A stretch of DNA of 41,342 nucleotides from Phoronis australis (lineage: Eukaryota > Phoronida > Phoronidae), in assembly GCA_002633005.1 (NCBI GenBank), contig NMRA01000631.1, positions 128,256 through 169,597 on the forward strand. The letters are read 5' to 3'. Shown piece after piece: positions 22,604 through 32,882 of the stretch. Each line of letters opens with the position of its first letter. Within the stretch, counting starts at the first letter, position 1. A program made the translations under genes and the position numbers. Below the pieces are notes generated by a model. That model did no database searches. It had not been told where the DNA came from and saw only the letters and a program-made list of their open reading frames with translations.

Positions 22604-22611
22604 TACTGGAA

Positions 22612-24069
22612 CAAGTTAACATCACAGCATTTCTCCTTAGCAGGTCCTCACACTTGCTGTTTATCACCTATCTCTTGGATCTGAATGTATAAACACTGAA
22701 GTGAATTGAAGAAGTGAAAGAAATTACAGTTTAGAGCCAATCATAGAATAGAAACACAAGTTATCAGTAGGCCCTAAGTCATGAAACACATGCAGGACAA
22801 TTTCGGTTATAGTTTGATAGGTGGGTCCCACACTCAAAATTCATTTGAGAACCAGTTACTACTACTGAATAACGGGCGTAATTCATTGGGAGTAACTCAG
22901 TAACTGGCTCTAAAATCAAGTACTAGTACCCATCATCCCGGCCATATGTAACGGATTACCACAATTTTGCTTTGAGTAATCAAATAAAACCTTGAAACTT
23001 AAAGGTAAGACAAGTTCAAATCACTCTGCCAACATCAATGGTTCACAGGCAGCATTTTCACAAAAAGAATTCTTTGTATCACTCGTATATCTCACCTGTC
23101 TTTATCAGTAGTGGGGAGTGCAAGTCCCGGTTTTTCTGAAGCGCAAAAAGCTCTTCTGATCCTCTTTTTAGGGACTGCAGCCGGCATATCTTGTTTTGAA
23201 GTTACTTGACACAGCACTACCCTCAGAGGTATTAACTATGGGAAATCTATATGAACTACATGATCAGATAAAATATCTCGTCTCTGTGACCGCTGACCAC
23301 GAGTATCAGCCATATTCCTTTTTTCCCCACACACACACCCGCCAGACGTCTCTACGGTCCATGGAACAACAATGGCCGCCAGTGGCCGTCCAATAGGATT
23401 TTGCTAGGTGAAACGTCTCCCTCTCTACGGTCTCTGATATATTTAACCAATCAGGTTCGAGTTTAGTTTGAACCCTGGAAAGGTCAACATGGTTCTTGAA
23501 AAATGACTGAAGTTACCTTTTTAGAAGTGTTCCTAAATGGAAATGGTGAGATAAAGTGAAAAAATTTGATCGGGAATGGATTAGGACATGATAAGTGATT
23601 ATGACATTGAGTGTACACTTTCAGGATTTTTCCAGGTGAGAGAGTGGCGAGGCAGTAAATTGAAAAAAGTACATTTTCTCATATTTTTGTCAAAAAAATA
23701 AAAAGTGTACACTCAGGGTTGAAAGCAGAATTTTGTACCAAACAGTTTGATATAAATATCATTAAAATCGGTTCGGTAACAGCCATTTAACAGCTGAAAG
23801 TTTGACCCCTACTGAAAGTCACAAGAATTTGCAGGCGAGTGAAAAATTTGTGAAGTGCTCGCTTTACTTCAATTTTTAAAAATACTCATTAATGCCCAAA
23901 GTTTTTGTAATGGATATCAATAGAAAGAAGAAAAATTAAATATTTCACTGGCATACTTTTCATTTTTCACCACTTAGTATGCTAGTAGATATGAGCTTGT
24001 GAAAATCATGAAAAATGGCAAAATTTCGCTCTTGCTGAATTTCCGCCATATTGGTTTGCTCACCCTATC
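22612..24069. other. gene-poor sequence left of the large gypsy element
   Basis: Contains the dispersed repeat copy at about 23325-23440 and an inverted pair of 14 bases (TGAGTGTACACTTT near 23609 and its complement near 23705). No exon or RNA gene is recognised. Confidence 0.45.
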
Positions 24070-24345
24070 TATAGTAACGCGGCCTATAATTCATGAGATA
24101 CAGCCAACTTACCTAACTTCTTGTCCGGACTCTACATCTGTGTCCCACTTTTAAGAGTGCCTCTCCTTACACTATCAAGAGCGTCTATCTTTCACCACAC
24201 CCTGGCATAGACTCCCCGATTTTTCCCCTCGTGCCCAGAGTCACGTGACCTATCACTGGCTCACTATGTCAACACCACACACACAGAGGCGAACAAAGAC
24301 AACACCACATGACGCCACACAACGAGAGAATACACGTTCACGACA
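24070..24345 (-). repeat. gypsy 3' LTR (276 bp)
   Basis: On the minus strand it starts TGTCGTGAACG immediately after the purine tract. It ends CGTTACTATA, next to host sequence. Its near identity to the 5' LTR over the shared part shows fairly recent insertion compared with the damage in the coding frames. Confidence 0.85.
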
Positions 24346-24895
24346 CTCCCCCCTTCCTAAAAAGAATAGGCATAACTTTAATTCCTAACATCCCCAAACA
24401 AATGTTAGAAGACCAACAGTCGTACCAAATGTAACAAAAAGAAACATCAAGTAGTTTCGCAGAAAGAAAGAAAAAATAAAATAACTTACTCAAAAAAAAT
24501 TACATTTGATGTGACGTTAGTAGCACTCCACAACTAAGCCTTCCCTCCCAAAAGAAAATTATCCTAAACATAGTGGCCTGAAGAACAATGACTAAAAACA
24601 AAACCTATTGACTTTAAAAAGAAAAGGGCACTCAATGAAAAGGAAAAACCAAAAAAAAAACACCCCAAAAACCCGTCCCCTTACTCTCAAGTAAGAACTT
24701 AATACACAAAAACAACAAAAAACAAAAAAGAAACAACTAATATAATCCCCAAGAAGTCCGAACAGACGAGACGGAAATGCCCCTAAATATAAAATAAAGA
24801 GGCATAAACAAAAAAAAATATATATATATATATAAAAAACAGAAAGGGAAAAAAAACTATTTCTATAATATCTCATATACCACCCTCAAGCCCCT
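24346..24895 (-). other. gypsy 3' non-coding region with polypurine tract
   Basis: The minus strand ends in AGGAAGGGGGGAG (24346-24358), the plus-strand primer tract directly before the 3' LTR. Upstream is A/T-rich low-complexity sequence with a short (TA)n run near 24818. A 94-codon frame here is a translation of that low-complexity DNA and is not a gene. Confidence 0.75.
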
Positions 24896-25728
24896 CTATA
24901 ATCGGTATAAGCTTCGTCCATTACGAACGCTCTCGTCCAGAACCACCTCAGTGGACACCCCCCTTAGCTTTGCCACAACTTCCGCGACCTCCCCTATAAA
25001 CTGAGGGTAATTAGGATTAGTATTTACCGGAAGGTGAGGGGAATCGGTTTCCAACAACAACCGCTGCAGAGGAACCGTGTCTAACGCTGCAACCTGCAAG
25101 CGGTTGTACCTGCATATCAAACCTGAAAAGCCAAAATAACGAAGGAAATTCTTCACAGAAGTCGCGCACGACATTTGTATTTCCAACAGAGGTGTGTAGG
25201 TGCATACGAATACTCTGCGGAGCATGACGCCGCAAAATCTCACGGAGTGTAGCAAAACCCCAATCATAATGAACATCATGCTTGACACCTTCCTACGATA
25301 TTCAGTTTCTTTCTTTTCCAGCTGACAAAAATGAATTATCAAATCTTCTAATGCACGCGCCTGCCATACCTCGTCCCTACCTTGTTCCAATCCGACTTCC
25401 CCAAGCCCTGCTACCTTTGGTTCTGACAGCAACCCCAACATAACTTCCCGCGCACGGAAATCCAATTTGGAGAGCTGTTTAGGATGGATGCCTACGACTG
25501 CCTTCCATCCTGCAGGAAGCTGCTTCAAATAGGCACCCAGGTCAATGCGGATGTCATGTGCATCGCAAAAAACAACGATCCCCCACAGAGGGTCACTGGC
25601 ACCGTCGGTTGCCTGCTTATATCCGCCGCCAGGAGTTCTGGTACTGACAGCCATCTGTCCACTGTCCGTACGCCCGTTTTCTCACGATGGGCCACAGATA
25701 ACCTATTAATGTGGAAATGCGAGTCCAA
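24896..25728 (-). pseudogene. TatD-family metal-dependent hydrolase (DNase-like) inside gypsy element
   Basis: The amidohydrolase-fold TatD family contains metal-dependent nucleases. The metal-binding landmarks appear in order: DSHFHI (HxH, 25728 frame), VVGIHPKQ (25481-25492), AGLGEVGLEQ (bridging Glu), a His-rich RMHLHTSVGN (25194-25205, another frame), and LLLETDSPHLP with the catalytic Asp at 25043-25045. The end, EVVAKLRGVSTEVVLDES..NGRSLYRL, is the family's C-terminal helix region; stop TAG at 24898-24896. Total span is about 277 codons, a full domain, but at least three frame changes split it. It sits where env would be. It is not a cellular gene in this locus, because the LTR and PPT lie downstream. 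Confidence 0.85.
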
Positions 25729-25745
25729 AGCCTGAGGATTCGCTT

Positions 25746-26698
25746 TTACTTTGCGTGGAGTTGAAATCGCAGTAGGTGCCCCCCCGGCCTAGACGAACAC
25801 TCTGCAACTACCTGAGCAAAAGTGGTGAACGATGTAGTCACAGGCCCCGTTGTTAACGGTGCATTCACCGGTCCGTTCGTAGGAGTCGACGCAACGTCTA
25901 CCCCAGTAGATGTCTGATGCAGTGGCGCCGCTAAAGGAATAAATGGTACTTCCTGCATTTCGGTAGATTCGGACTCCTCATCACACCAACGGATCCACTC
26001 AGAGCGAAGGGCCTCCGACACGCGTGCCATCATCCCCAAAATAATATACCAGAGGAACACACATGCTGGATTCTCTAAGCGACCATCCGGTGCGATAAAA
26101 CGAGATGGTATCGGCCATCCCATCACACGGCATGTTAAGAACATCGACACCTCGTCCACCAACAACACAGATGGTATACATGGCAAACTGCGCACGATCA
26201 ACCCCCCATATCCATCAAATCGCTGTATGACACCAATTCCCTACCCTCTATGTAAGAAAACAGGCGAAGAATCGCCCAAGCGCGACGACGCTGTAACCCC
26301 GGAAACGCAAGTATGTGAATAGATGATATATTGAATATTTTCGGAAGATGTAATAGGGCGTGTGCCCGAAACCCGGCCTCCGACCCCGTAAAAGGACATA
26401 ACGGGCACGAAAAGGAGGGAGATGGAAGACCCGCAGAACTTACCGAACTCTGACTAGATTCTCGCAGGACTAACTGGCGTTTTAATCGATGACTGTGTTT
26501 CGTCTACAGCCGCAACTGTACAATCTGTTCACCTTGGCATTCAGTTGACTTACCCACTACTGACTCTGCATCCATAGGAACTACCTCAACAGCCCCGGAC
26601 TCACCTTCGTTGAAGGTCGCTATTGGAAGATCTCTGGGTTTGTTCGCAAACGAACATCTGAACACGCGAACTGGACATCTACAACAAAAACATGGTTA
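25746..26698 (-). pseudogene. element accessory ORF: Cys-rich and C2H2-like zinc finger, start missing
   Basis: A frame opens after a TAA near 26700 with a Cys-rich stretch (CFCCRCPVRVFRC). It has no in-frame ATG before 26575. It continues through an in-frame TAG at 26506-26504 to a CX2CX11HX3H finger, CPLCPFTGSEAGFRAHALLH (26348-26407). A frame change at the C-run 26202-26207 leads into 25746-26201, a region with SVLLVDEVSMFL and WYIILGMMARVSEALRSEW that I do not recognise. It lies between integrase and the TatD-like domain and is probably the N-terminal part of the same protein. Confidence 0.7.
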
Positions 26699-26801
26699 TG
26701 TAATTATTACATCATAATGATGTTATGGCTTACACCAATAAGTGTCAATTTCCCGTGCATCAGTAGCGGTAATATCAACACATTCCCCATGAAGCCAGTC
26801 A

Positions 26802-28459
26802 TCACAAGATTCGCACTGAATCATGAGCCCCCCTGTGATCGGGCTTGCGACAAATGCGAAAAAGTTCCGGATCCCTATTCCCGGTATTGGTGTTGATGAC
26901 ATTTCCAGCAGAAATGACTCTTTTTAACCAATCAGGCAATTCAGTATATTGCGTTGTACATAATTTTATTCTGTCATGATGAACTACCGAAACTGAATTC
27001 TTAACTCTTACCCGGTACAACGCTGGAGTTAAGACTTCCGTAATAATATCCAGCCCCTTCCACGGAGGAGATAATTTTTTACATTTTCCTTTCACAGTTG
27101 CCGAGTCAAAGATATACACGAGATCACCCAGATGAAACACGCGCTTAAACACTGAAAGATCATAGTCACGTTTCATCAAAGATTGACTAGTTTGAAGAAA
27201 TTGATGCGCCGTTTCATGAGCCTTGCTTATTGCCCCTTGAAGTCTCCCGACATAATCACCAGATGGTTGATTATTAACTGACGTGACCACCGGAAATATA
27301 AGATCTATCGGCTGATTTACTTCTCGTCCCAACATCATCATATTTGGAGAGAAACCAGTATGTCGGTTGACTGATGAGCGAATCGCCCCAGCAATTTGCG
27401 GAATAAACATATCCCAGTCGTCTTGATAATCACTCACGTAACATCTCACCGCGTCCATGAGCGTGCGATTAAATCGCTCTACCTGTCCATTCGCAGACGG
27501 GCGGTATGGAGTTGTTCTTGACTTATTTATGTGCAGGAGGTCGCACAGTGACTTAAAAAGTTTGCTGTCGAAATTCCTTCCCTGATCTGAAAAAATATGA
27601 AACGGATATCCGAATCGTGTGAAGAACTCGTTGACCGCCGCATGGGCCGTGACCTCGGCCGTTTGGGAAGGTAACGGAATGCACTCGACCCATTTGGTGA
27701 ACTGATCAACGATCGTTAAAACATGTTCATTACCGCGGTTTGTCACAGGTAATGGCCCCAGGAAATCCACATGAACCCGTTCCATCGGCGCACCAGCATG
27801 ATAACGAATCATCGGAAATTGACCATGTCTACTGCCCTGCTTGTTCTGATTGCAGGCCCCACAGGAACCTATGAATTGTTTGACATCTTTCGTCAAACCA
27901 TACCAGAAATATTTTAATCTTATTTTTGACTTAGTCCGGAAAATACCCTGATGGGCCGCCGATGGTATGATATGGCACATTTTCAGGACCTCCGATTTTA
28001 ATTCTGTAGGAATTACCATTAAACCTCGGTCATCCTCCGGACACTTCCAAAACAACACATCACCTTGAATATAAAACCGATCTTTGTTTATCCAGTAAAA
28101 CTTGTTGACGGACTAGACAGGAACAATTCGTGCTCTGTAGGAACTACCTGTTCCTTTAACCAGTTGAAAACAAAAGTCATATCCACATCAGCTTTTTGTT
28201 TAGTTGGCAACTCAGCTTCATTAAGATACCCGCAGGAGTTTGAGCTGGTCGAGTTGTTGTTGACAACGCAAAATTCCGATTCAACAAAAACATTATCACT
28301 CGAATTTGAAAGATTTGGATTAACCACAGCCAATCCAAATTCCTGCTCTGCTAGATCATCAGGTATATACCGAGACAAATCCGACTCTTGACTTCCAACA
28401 GAAGCCGTAATTACCTGTCTCCCTGTACCAATACATTTATGTACTTTTGTGACCACCAC
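26802..28459 (-). pseudogene. gypsy integrase with N-terminal spacer
   Basis: The 26802-28058 frame (418 codons) holds a complete integrase. HHCC zinc site: H29, H36, C66, C69. Catalytic core: D98 (VHVDFLG), D158 (IFSDQGRNF), E194 (NGQVERFNR), with exactly 35 residues between the last two. C-terminal GPY/F-like module: PPWKGLDIITEVL..YRVRV. Upstream, 28088-28459 is an acidic spacer of 123 codons in a neighbouring frame. The integrase itself is uninterrupted from 28058. Confidence 0.92.
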
Positions 28460-29811
28460 GCTACCAAGAGATGTTGAATCATCAACTTCTTGTGAAAACT
28501 ATACCAGTCATTATGAGCTTTTTGACATTTTCCACAACCCCCGCGGGGAAGCTGTTCTGGAGAAACTCCCAGTTTATAGTTGCTGCAAATATCTACAGAA
28601 ATACGGGAAAGTGCATCTGTATTAATATGCTTTATACCCGGCCGATACTCTATCTTCATACCCGGAAATTGTTGCAGCTGCAGAATCCAACGCGCTATCT
28701 GACCACTTGGAGATTTAAAATTCAACTACCATGTTAAGCTGTTATGATCCGTCCGCACGCGGAAATTCCGACCCAGCAAATAATGTCGATATTGAGTAAA
28801 ACGAACCACAGCCATTAATTCCTTCCTAGTCGTGCAATATCGCTTTTGCTCATCCACCAACGCAAAACTCGAATATGAGATAACCTTTTCCTCGCCATTC
28901 TGAACTTGCGACAAACAAGCACCAATTGCAAGATCAGAAGCGTCACAGTCGAGGATAAATTCATCATAATTATTGGGTAACGACAGTACGGGTGGCGATG
29001 TTAAAGCCACCTTAAGCTCTTCAAAAGCTAATTGCTGCTTCTCCACCCACGCAAAGGGAGAGGACCCAGTGACTTCGTAAAGTGGCATCGCAATGCGAGC
29101 AAAATCCTTGATAAAAAGACGATGATAATTTTCGAAAAAAAGGAAAACTCTGACACTGTTTTTTACTTCTTGGAACAGGCCAGGTTTTTACCTTGTCAAT
29201 ATTATCTTGACCCATTTCTGACCCCTCAGGGCCCACCCATCGTCCTAAGAAATCAACGCGTTTTTGAAACAATAAACATTTCTTGGGTTTCAATCTCATT
29301 TGATATTTCCTAAAACGATCAAAAACCTCCCGCAGGTTGTTTAAATTCACGTCAAAACTAGAACCCAAGACCAAAATGTCGTCGAGAAAAGCAAGAACTG
29401 TGTGCCAGTTTAGCCCCGCAGAACTAAACTCATTGCCCGTGAAAGGGTTGAGGGAGCCCCACAGAGCCCAAAAGGCATTGACTTGAACTCGAAAAGACCA
29501 TATTTAGTTATGAAAGCCATTTTCTTACGGTCTTCTTCGCGTATTTTGATTTGCCAGTACGCCGAATTAGCATCTAATTTGCTAAACCACACATTACCTG
29601 CAAGTAAATCAATGCACTTGTCTATCAATGGTAAAGGCCAGGAGTCCTTTTTGGTTACCCGATTTAGCTTCCTGTAGTCGATGCAATACCGGACTGAACC
29701 GTCAATTTTCTTTCTGATTAAAACCGGAGCCGCAGCCCACTCACTCATAGACGGAGTAATCACGCCAGCCTTGAGCATTTTGTCTAGATGACCTCCTCCG
29801 AAATGAAACAA
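28411..29811 (-). pseudogene. gypsy reverse transcriptase and RNase H, frameshifted
   Basis: Fingers and palm at 29410-29811: RYCIDYRKLNRVT, FSKLDANSAYWQIKI (catalytic Asp at residue 80) and FKSMPFGLCGAP. The catalytic FLDDILV box (aspartates at 29378-29383) sits in the next frame, continuing LKPKKCLLFQKRVDFLGRWV to about 29160. A further change leads to 28726-29088 with RNase H motifs FILDCDASDLAIGACL, TTRKELMAVV and VRTDHNSLTW, then an in-frame TAG at 28728-28726. The tail is IEYRPGIKHINTDALSRI. Confidence 0.88.
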
Positions 29812-31145
29812 CTCGGAGTACGCCGCATAGCCTTTTTTATTGGCTGAGCATCTCCCGTATCAATTACATGCTCTACGGCTGTAAAATTGCCCAAATCCAT
29901 ATCATCGGCTGCAAATACATCGGTATAATCAGAAAGTAATCGATGTAATTTTGACGACTCGTCATCCGAAAGTGAAACTTTAGATTTGTCAAAAAGGCCC
30001 TGAAGTTTGGATGGTAAGCTAATCTGATCCTTATTGACATCTGACTGATCAACAACTTTTCTAGCCGAAACATCATCTTCATCAAAGGGAGTAATGGAAT
30101 TCAAATGAACCTCAGTCCATTCATCCACACTTTGTACTGAACCCAGTGATGACCCAGCCACCAGCCTAACTTGATGCTCCGAAGTGTTGAAAATCGTCAA
30201 AGCTGGCTCATCCTCAAAATCATACAAAGCGCGAGGTACTGATAATCGCGGATCCAGATTCATCAAATCGGCCTCAACCAACACTGTTGACTGAAATTTT
30301 GGGTTTTTTACACATTTAACCCGTTTCACAGTATTTGGAGGTATACTAACAGACCTAGCCAGTACTACAGTACGTAATAGCTTCGCAGGGAAACCATACT
30401 TCATTTCTGAAGTTTTGTTATCCAACGTGATGCAATCTTTTTTCATATTAATAACTGCATTTAGCCGTTTCATAACATCCAGACCTAATAAACAATCATC
30501 GTTAATATTAGCCACAACTAATGAAACATCACAGGTCTGATGCTGAAACGTGAGAGTTACTGGTTGTGTTCGAAAACCTAGCATAGCCATATCTTCTCCA
30601 GCCGTATGTACATTAATGTTATGTGAATAAACAACGTTGTCTAACAAATTGTACAACCGGTGTGAGATTATGGTGCTGTCAGCTTCGCAATCAATAATGG
30701 CATCAACAACAGTGCCATTAATTCTAATCGGTATATAATACATATTACCCGTTGCACTCTTCTTTACTCCAACAGTCTCGAGGGAATCGAAGAAACTATC
30801 AGCATCGACTGACATCTTAACGCTTCCACCTGTTGATTCCACCGGAACAGAGCCGGATGGAGCCAGCCCTCCCGACACAGATGGAGAGTTACTTTGTGAA
30901 TTCATGTGTAATGAATCTATCCCAGTCTCATAACTGTTCGTCACCTCCTCAACAATAACCGGAACCGTTTCCCCACACATCTTGTCTGAAGATACACTCT
31001 CCGTTACGTTAGAATTTGTAGGACTACTTAACTCTGAAACAGATTTATGACAATCGGCAGAAGTTTTTCTCTCAAAGGAACAATCCGTTTCAGATGAATT
31101 GGAATCCCGACTAAGCTTTTTAACAAATTTCTTGATGCACCCCAC
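29784..31145 (-). pseudogene. gypsy protease and start of reverse transcriptase, altered active site
   Basis: A 453-codon open frame. A low-complexity acidic/Ser-rich N-terminus is followed by a retropepsin-like fold. At residues 152-155 the catalytic DTGA/DSGA is DCEA (30681-30692), keeping the Asp but losing the conserved Thr/Ser-Gly. The distal motif CLLGLDVM is at 218-225. The end (FTAVEHVIDTGDAQPIKKAM) is the entry into RT, after which the frame closes at 29784 and RT continues in another phase. Confidence 0.85.
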
Positions 31146-31222
31146 GAGGCCGACTAATTTCGCAACATCAGGAGGGTCTTGGCACTTACTACGGACTGGG
31201 GTCAGACCCGATCGCCCAGTCC

Positions 31223-31474
31223 TTAGGCGTTTAAATCATCCTCTTTGCTATCCACACTAGCCCTACGTGCCGACGTCGATGGACAATTACTCTGATAATG
31301 CCCCAGTTGATTACACTTAAAACACCTCGGTGTATATGGACATTTAGGTGAAGAACCTGGTGAATTTCGCTGACGAATGTCAGACCTCGGAGAATTCGGC
31401 GATAACCGCTGTTCCCTCGACTCCTGCGGTTGTCTCGGCGACTGAGTTTGTAGTATTGAAAATAGTTTACTCAC
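31223..31474 (-). CDS. gypsy nucleocapsid zinc knuckle region
   Basis: A short frame overlapping the gag stop by eight bases, in another phase. It is Ser/Pro/Arg rich with one CX2CX4HX4C knuckle, CFKCNQLGHYQSNC, which binds nucleic acid in gag proteins. It has no ATG of its own at the start, so it is normally reached from gag; whether the phase change is programmed or a mutation cannot be told here. Confidence 0.75.
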   Translation of the reverse strand: MSKLFSILQTQSPRQPQESREQRLSPNSPRSDIRQRNSPGSSPKCPYTPRCFKCNQLGHYQSNCPSTSARRASVDSKEDDLNA

Positions 31475-32363
31475 CGAAATTGCTATTCATTTCAGTCTTC
31501 ATGCGGTCTATTTTCTTATGAATTTGAGAATTGTCTGATTTCAGGGAAACAATATCCGATTGCATTTCAAGACTAGATGATTCAAGGAACGCGAATTTCC
31601 CCTCAAGGGCGTCCAACCGCGACTCAATAGTATCCCGTGGGGTAAATTTAAGACTAGGCTTACGATTAACCTGTCTCACGTCGACATTCTCGAATACATC
31701 GTCGGCATAAGATTCGCGACAAAATGTCACTGACCTGGGCGATGCATGCATTAGGTTTTTAGTGGTCGAAAACCAACGAGCCGATGTCAACGCGTCAACA
31801 ACAGTCGCTGGTTTATTATTAATTGTGAATTGGCCCACATCTTTATCGCGCATTCCCAGACAAAACCTCAGTACTGACTGTGATTTCTCCGAAGGTCTGG
31901 GGTCCGGAAAAGCCTTGAGGAACAAACTAGTAAGGCGATCTGCCCACTGTTCAAGAGACTCATCCCTCTCTTGAAATGCTGAATGGAAACGAAGCTGATG
32001 TACCTCAATACTCTGAACCTCGGATCCAAATCTATTAGACATTATCTCGATGATGTCATCAAACTCTGCGCCCGGATATTCTTTTATATAATTGGAAAAC
32101 CACCGAGCTGCATCCCCCTCAAGGCACAACCCCAACTCAGTGCGACACTTATGTGTCGGCCAAAAATAATCACGTGCCAAACTTTGGAGCTTCCATTGAA
32201 AATCCTCCCATGTTCCCCTTTTTCCCGAAAAAACTAGCTTACTGGGAGCATGTGATCTGATATCATATTTACACTCCAAACTTGCATTTGTGCTTCCCGG
32301 GAATTTTGCGGCCATCTTTGCCGAAGAGGGAGTGTGACCTGCACTCTTTGTTTTTGCAGGCAT
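31467..32363 (-). CDS. gag: gypsy gag (capsid region)
   Basis: Open frame from the ATG at 32363 (MPAKTKSAGHTPSSAKMAAK) to TAA at 31469-31467; the frame is open upstream to 32486 but that part reads as noise. A Retrotrans_gag-like core runs WEDFQWKLQSLARDYF, EGDAARWFSNY, FDDIIEIMSNRFGS, and QERDESLEQWADRL through VLRFCLGMRDKDVG. A predicted coiled coil follows (RLDALEGKFAFLESSSLEM). It forms the particle core in related elements. The TAA overlaps a GTGAGT that could be a splice donor. Confidence 0.85.
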   Translation of the reverse strand: MPAKTKSAGHTPSSAKMAAKFPGSTNASLECKYDIRSHAPSKLVFSGKRGTWEDFQWKLQSLARDYFWPTHKCRTELGLCLEGDAARWFSNYIKEYPGAEFDDIIEIMSNRFGSEVQSIEVHQLRFHSAFQERDESLEQWADRLTSLFLKAFPDPRPSEKSQSVLRFCLGMRDKDVGQFTINNKPATVVDALTSARWFSTTKNLMHASPRSVTFCRESYADDVFENVDVRQVNRKPSLKFTPRDTIESRLDALEGKFAFLESSSLEMQSDIVSLKSDNSQIHKKIDRMKTEMNSNFGE

Positions 32364-32613
32364 GTTTCTCGAATTCCTCACATACCCCGATAATTTTGTG
32401 AAATTCGTACTCTGGACTCGCGCTGAAATCAATAGTATTACAGACCGCCTTAGTGACTTTCCACCCTGAATTAATATAGTTAACATTTTCCGGTAATATT
32501 TGAGTGGATGACCGGAACTTCAAAATATCTTTAGCAATTTCCTCGGAAACCCCTGGAATTTCTAACAACTCTCCCATGGGACAGAAATTAATAGACACTT
32601 TCCCGGAAGCCAT
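32269..32613 (-). CDS. gypsy leader ORF with helix-hairpin-helix motif
   Basis: A 115-codon open frame beginning MASGKVSINFCPMGELLEIP (ATG at 32613-32611) is the first ORF after the PBS. Residues 16-34 (LLEIPGVSEEIAKDILKFR) fit the HhH pattern hPGV..xxA..I..R, close to the ComEA/HhH_3 type that binds DNA without sequence specificity. The C-terminal part is Cys/His/Lys rich (CEEFEKHACKNKECRSH). Its last 95 bases overlap the start of gag in another frame. It could be the N-terminus of gag reached by frameshift, or a separate small protein. I know of no name for it. Confidence 0.7.
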   Translation of the reverse strand: MASGKVSINFCPMGELLEIPGVSEEIAKDILKFRSSTQILPENVNYINSGWKVTKAVCNTIDFSASPEYEFHKIIGVCEEFEKHACKNKECRSHSLFGKDGRKIPGKHKCKFGV

Positions 32614-32860
32614 AATTATCAACTAATATCAAACCTGCAAGTTTAATATTTCCTAGAACCAATATCAAAGAGGAACTGAGAACCGCGCACGGAATCAAAT
32701 GGACATGCAGTATTTACTCACTACAAGATTACAACAAATAACCAGTAATGACAGTAATATATAGGCTAGCTACACGAGAAAACGCACGTGTACAAATTAC
32801 CCTCCCACTCCCGTAAGGGTACTGGCGCGAAAAACACACGGTTTATAAGTTGGCACTCTT

Positions 32861-32880
32861 GAATCCTGCCGACTACGCCA
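32861..32880 (-). promoter_or_regulatory. primer-binding site for tRNA-Ser
   Basis: Two bases inside the 5' LTR the minus strand reads TGGCGTAGTCGGCAGGATTC. This is the exact 20-base complement of the 3' end of eukaryotic tRNA-Ser (acceptor stem, T arm and CCA). It fixes the element's strand and the inner edge of the LTR. Confidence 0.9.
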
Positions 32881-32882
32881 AT

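Noticed and set aside
24592-24876. 94-codon minus-strand frame rich in Phe/Tyr/Cys
   Set aside because: It is a translation of A-rich and (TA)n low-complexity sequence in the gypsy 3' non-coding region.
24896-25728. TatD domain as an ordinary host gene
   Set aside because: It lies between the element's integrase and PPT/3' LTR on the element's strand, with no introns and with the same kind of frameshift decay as the rest of the element.
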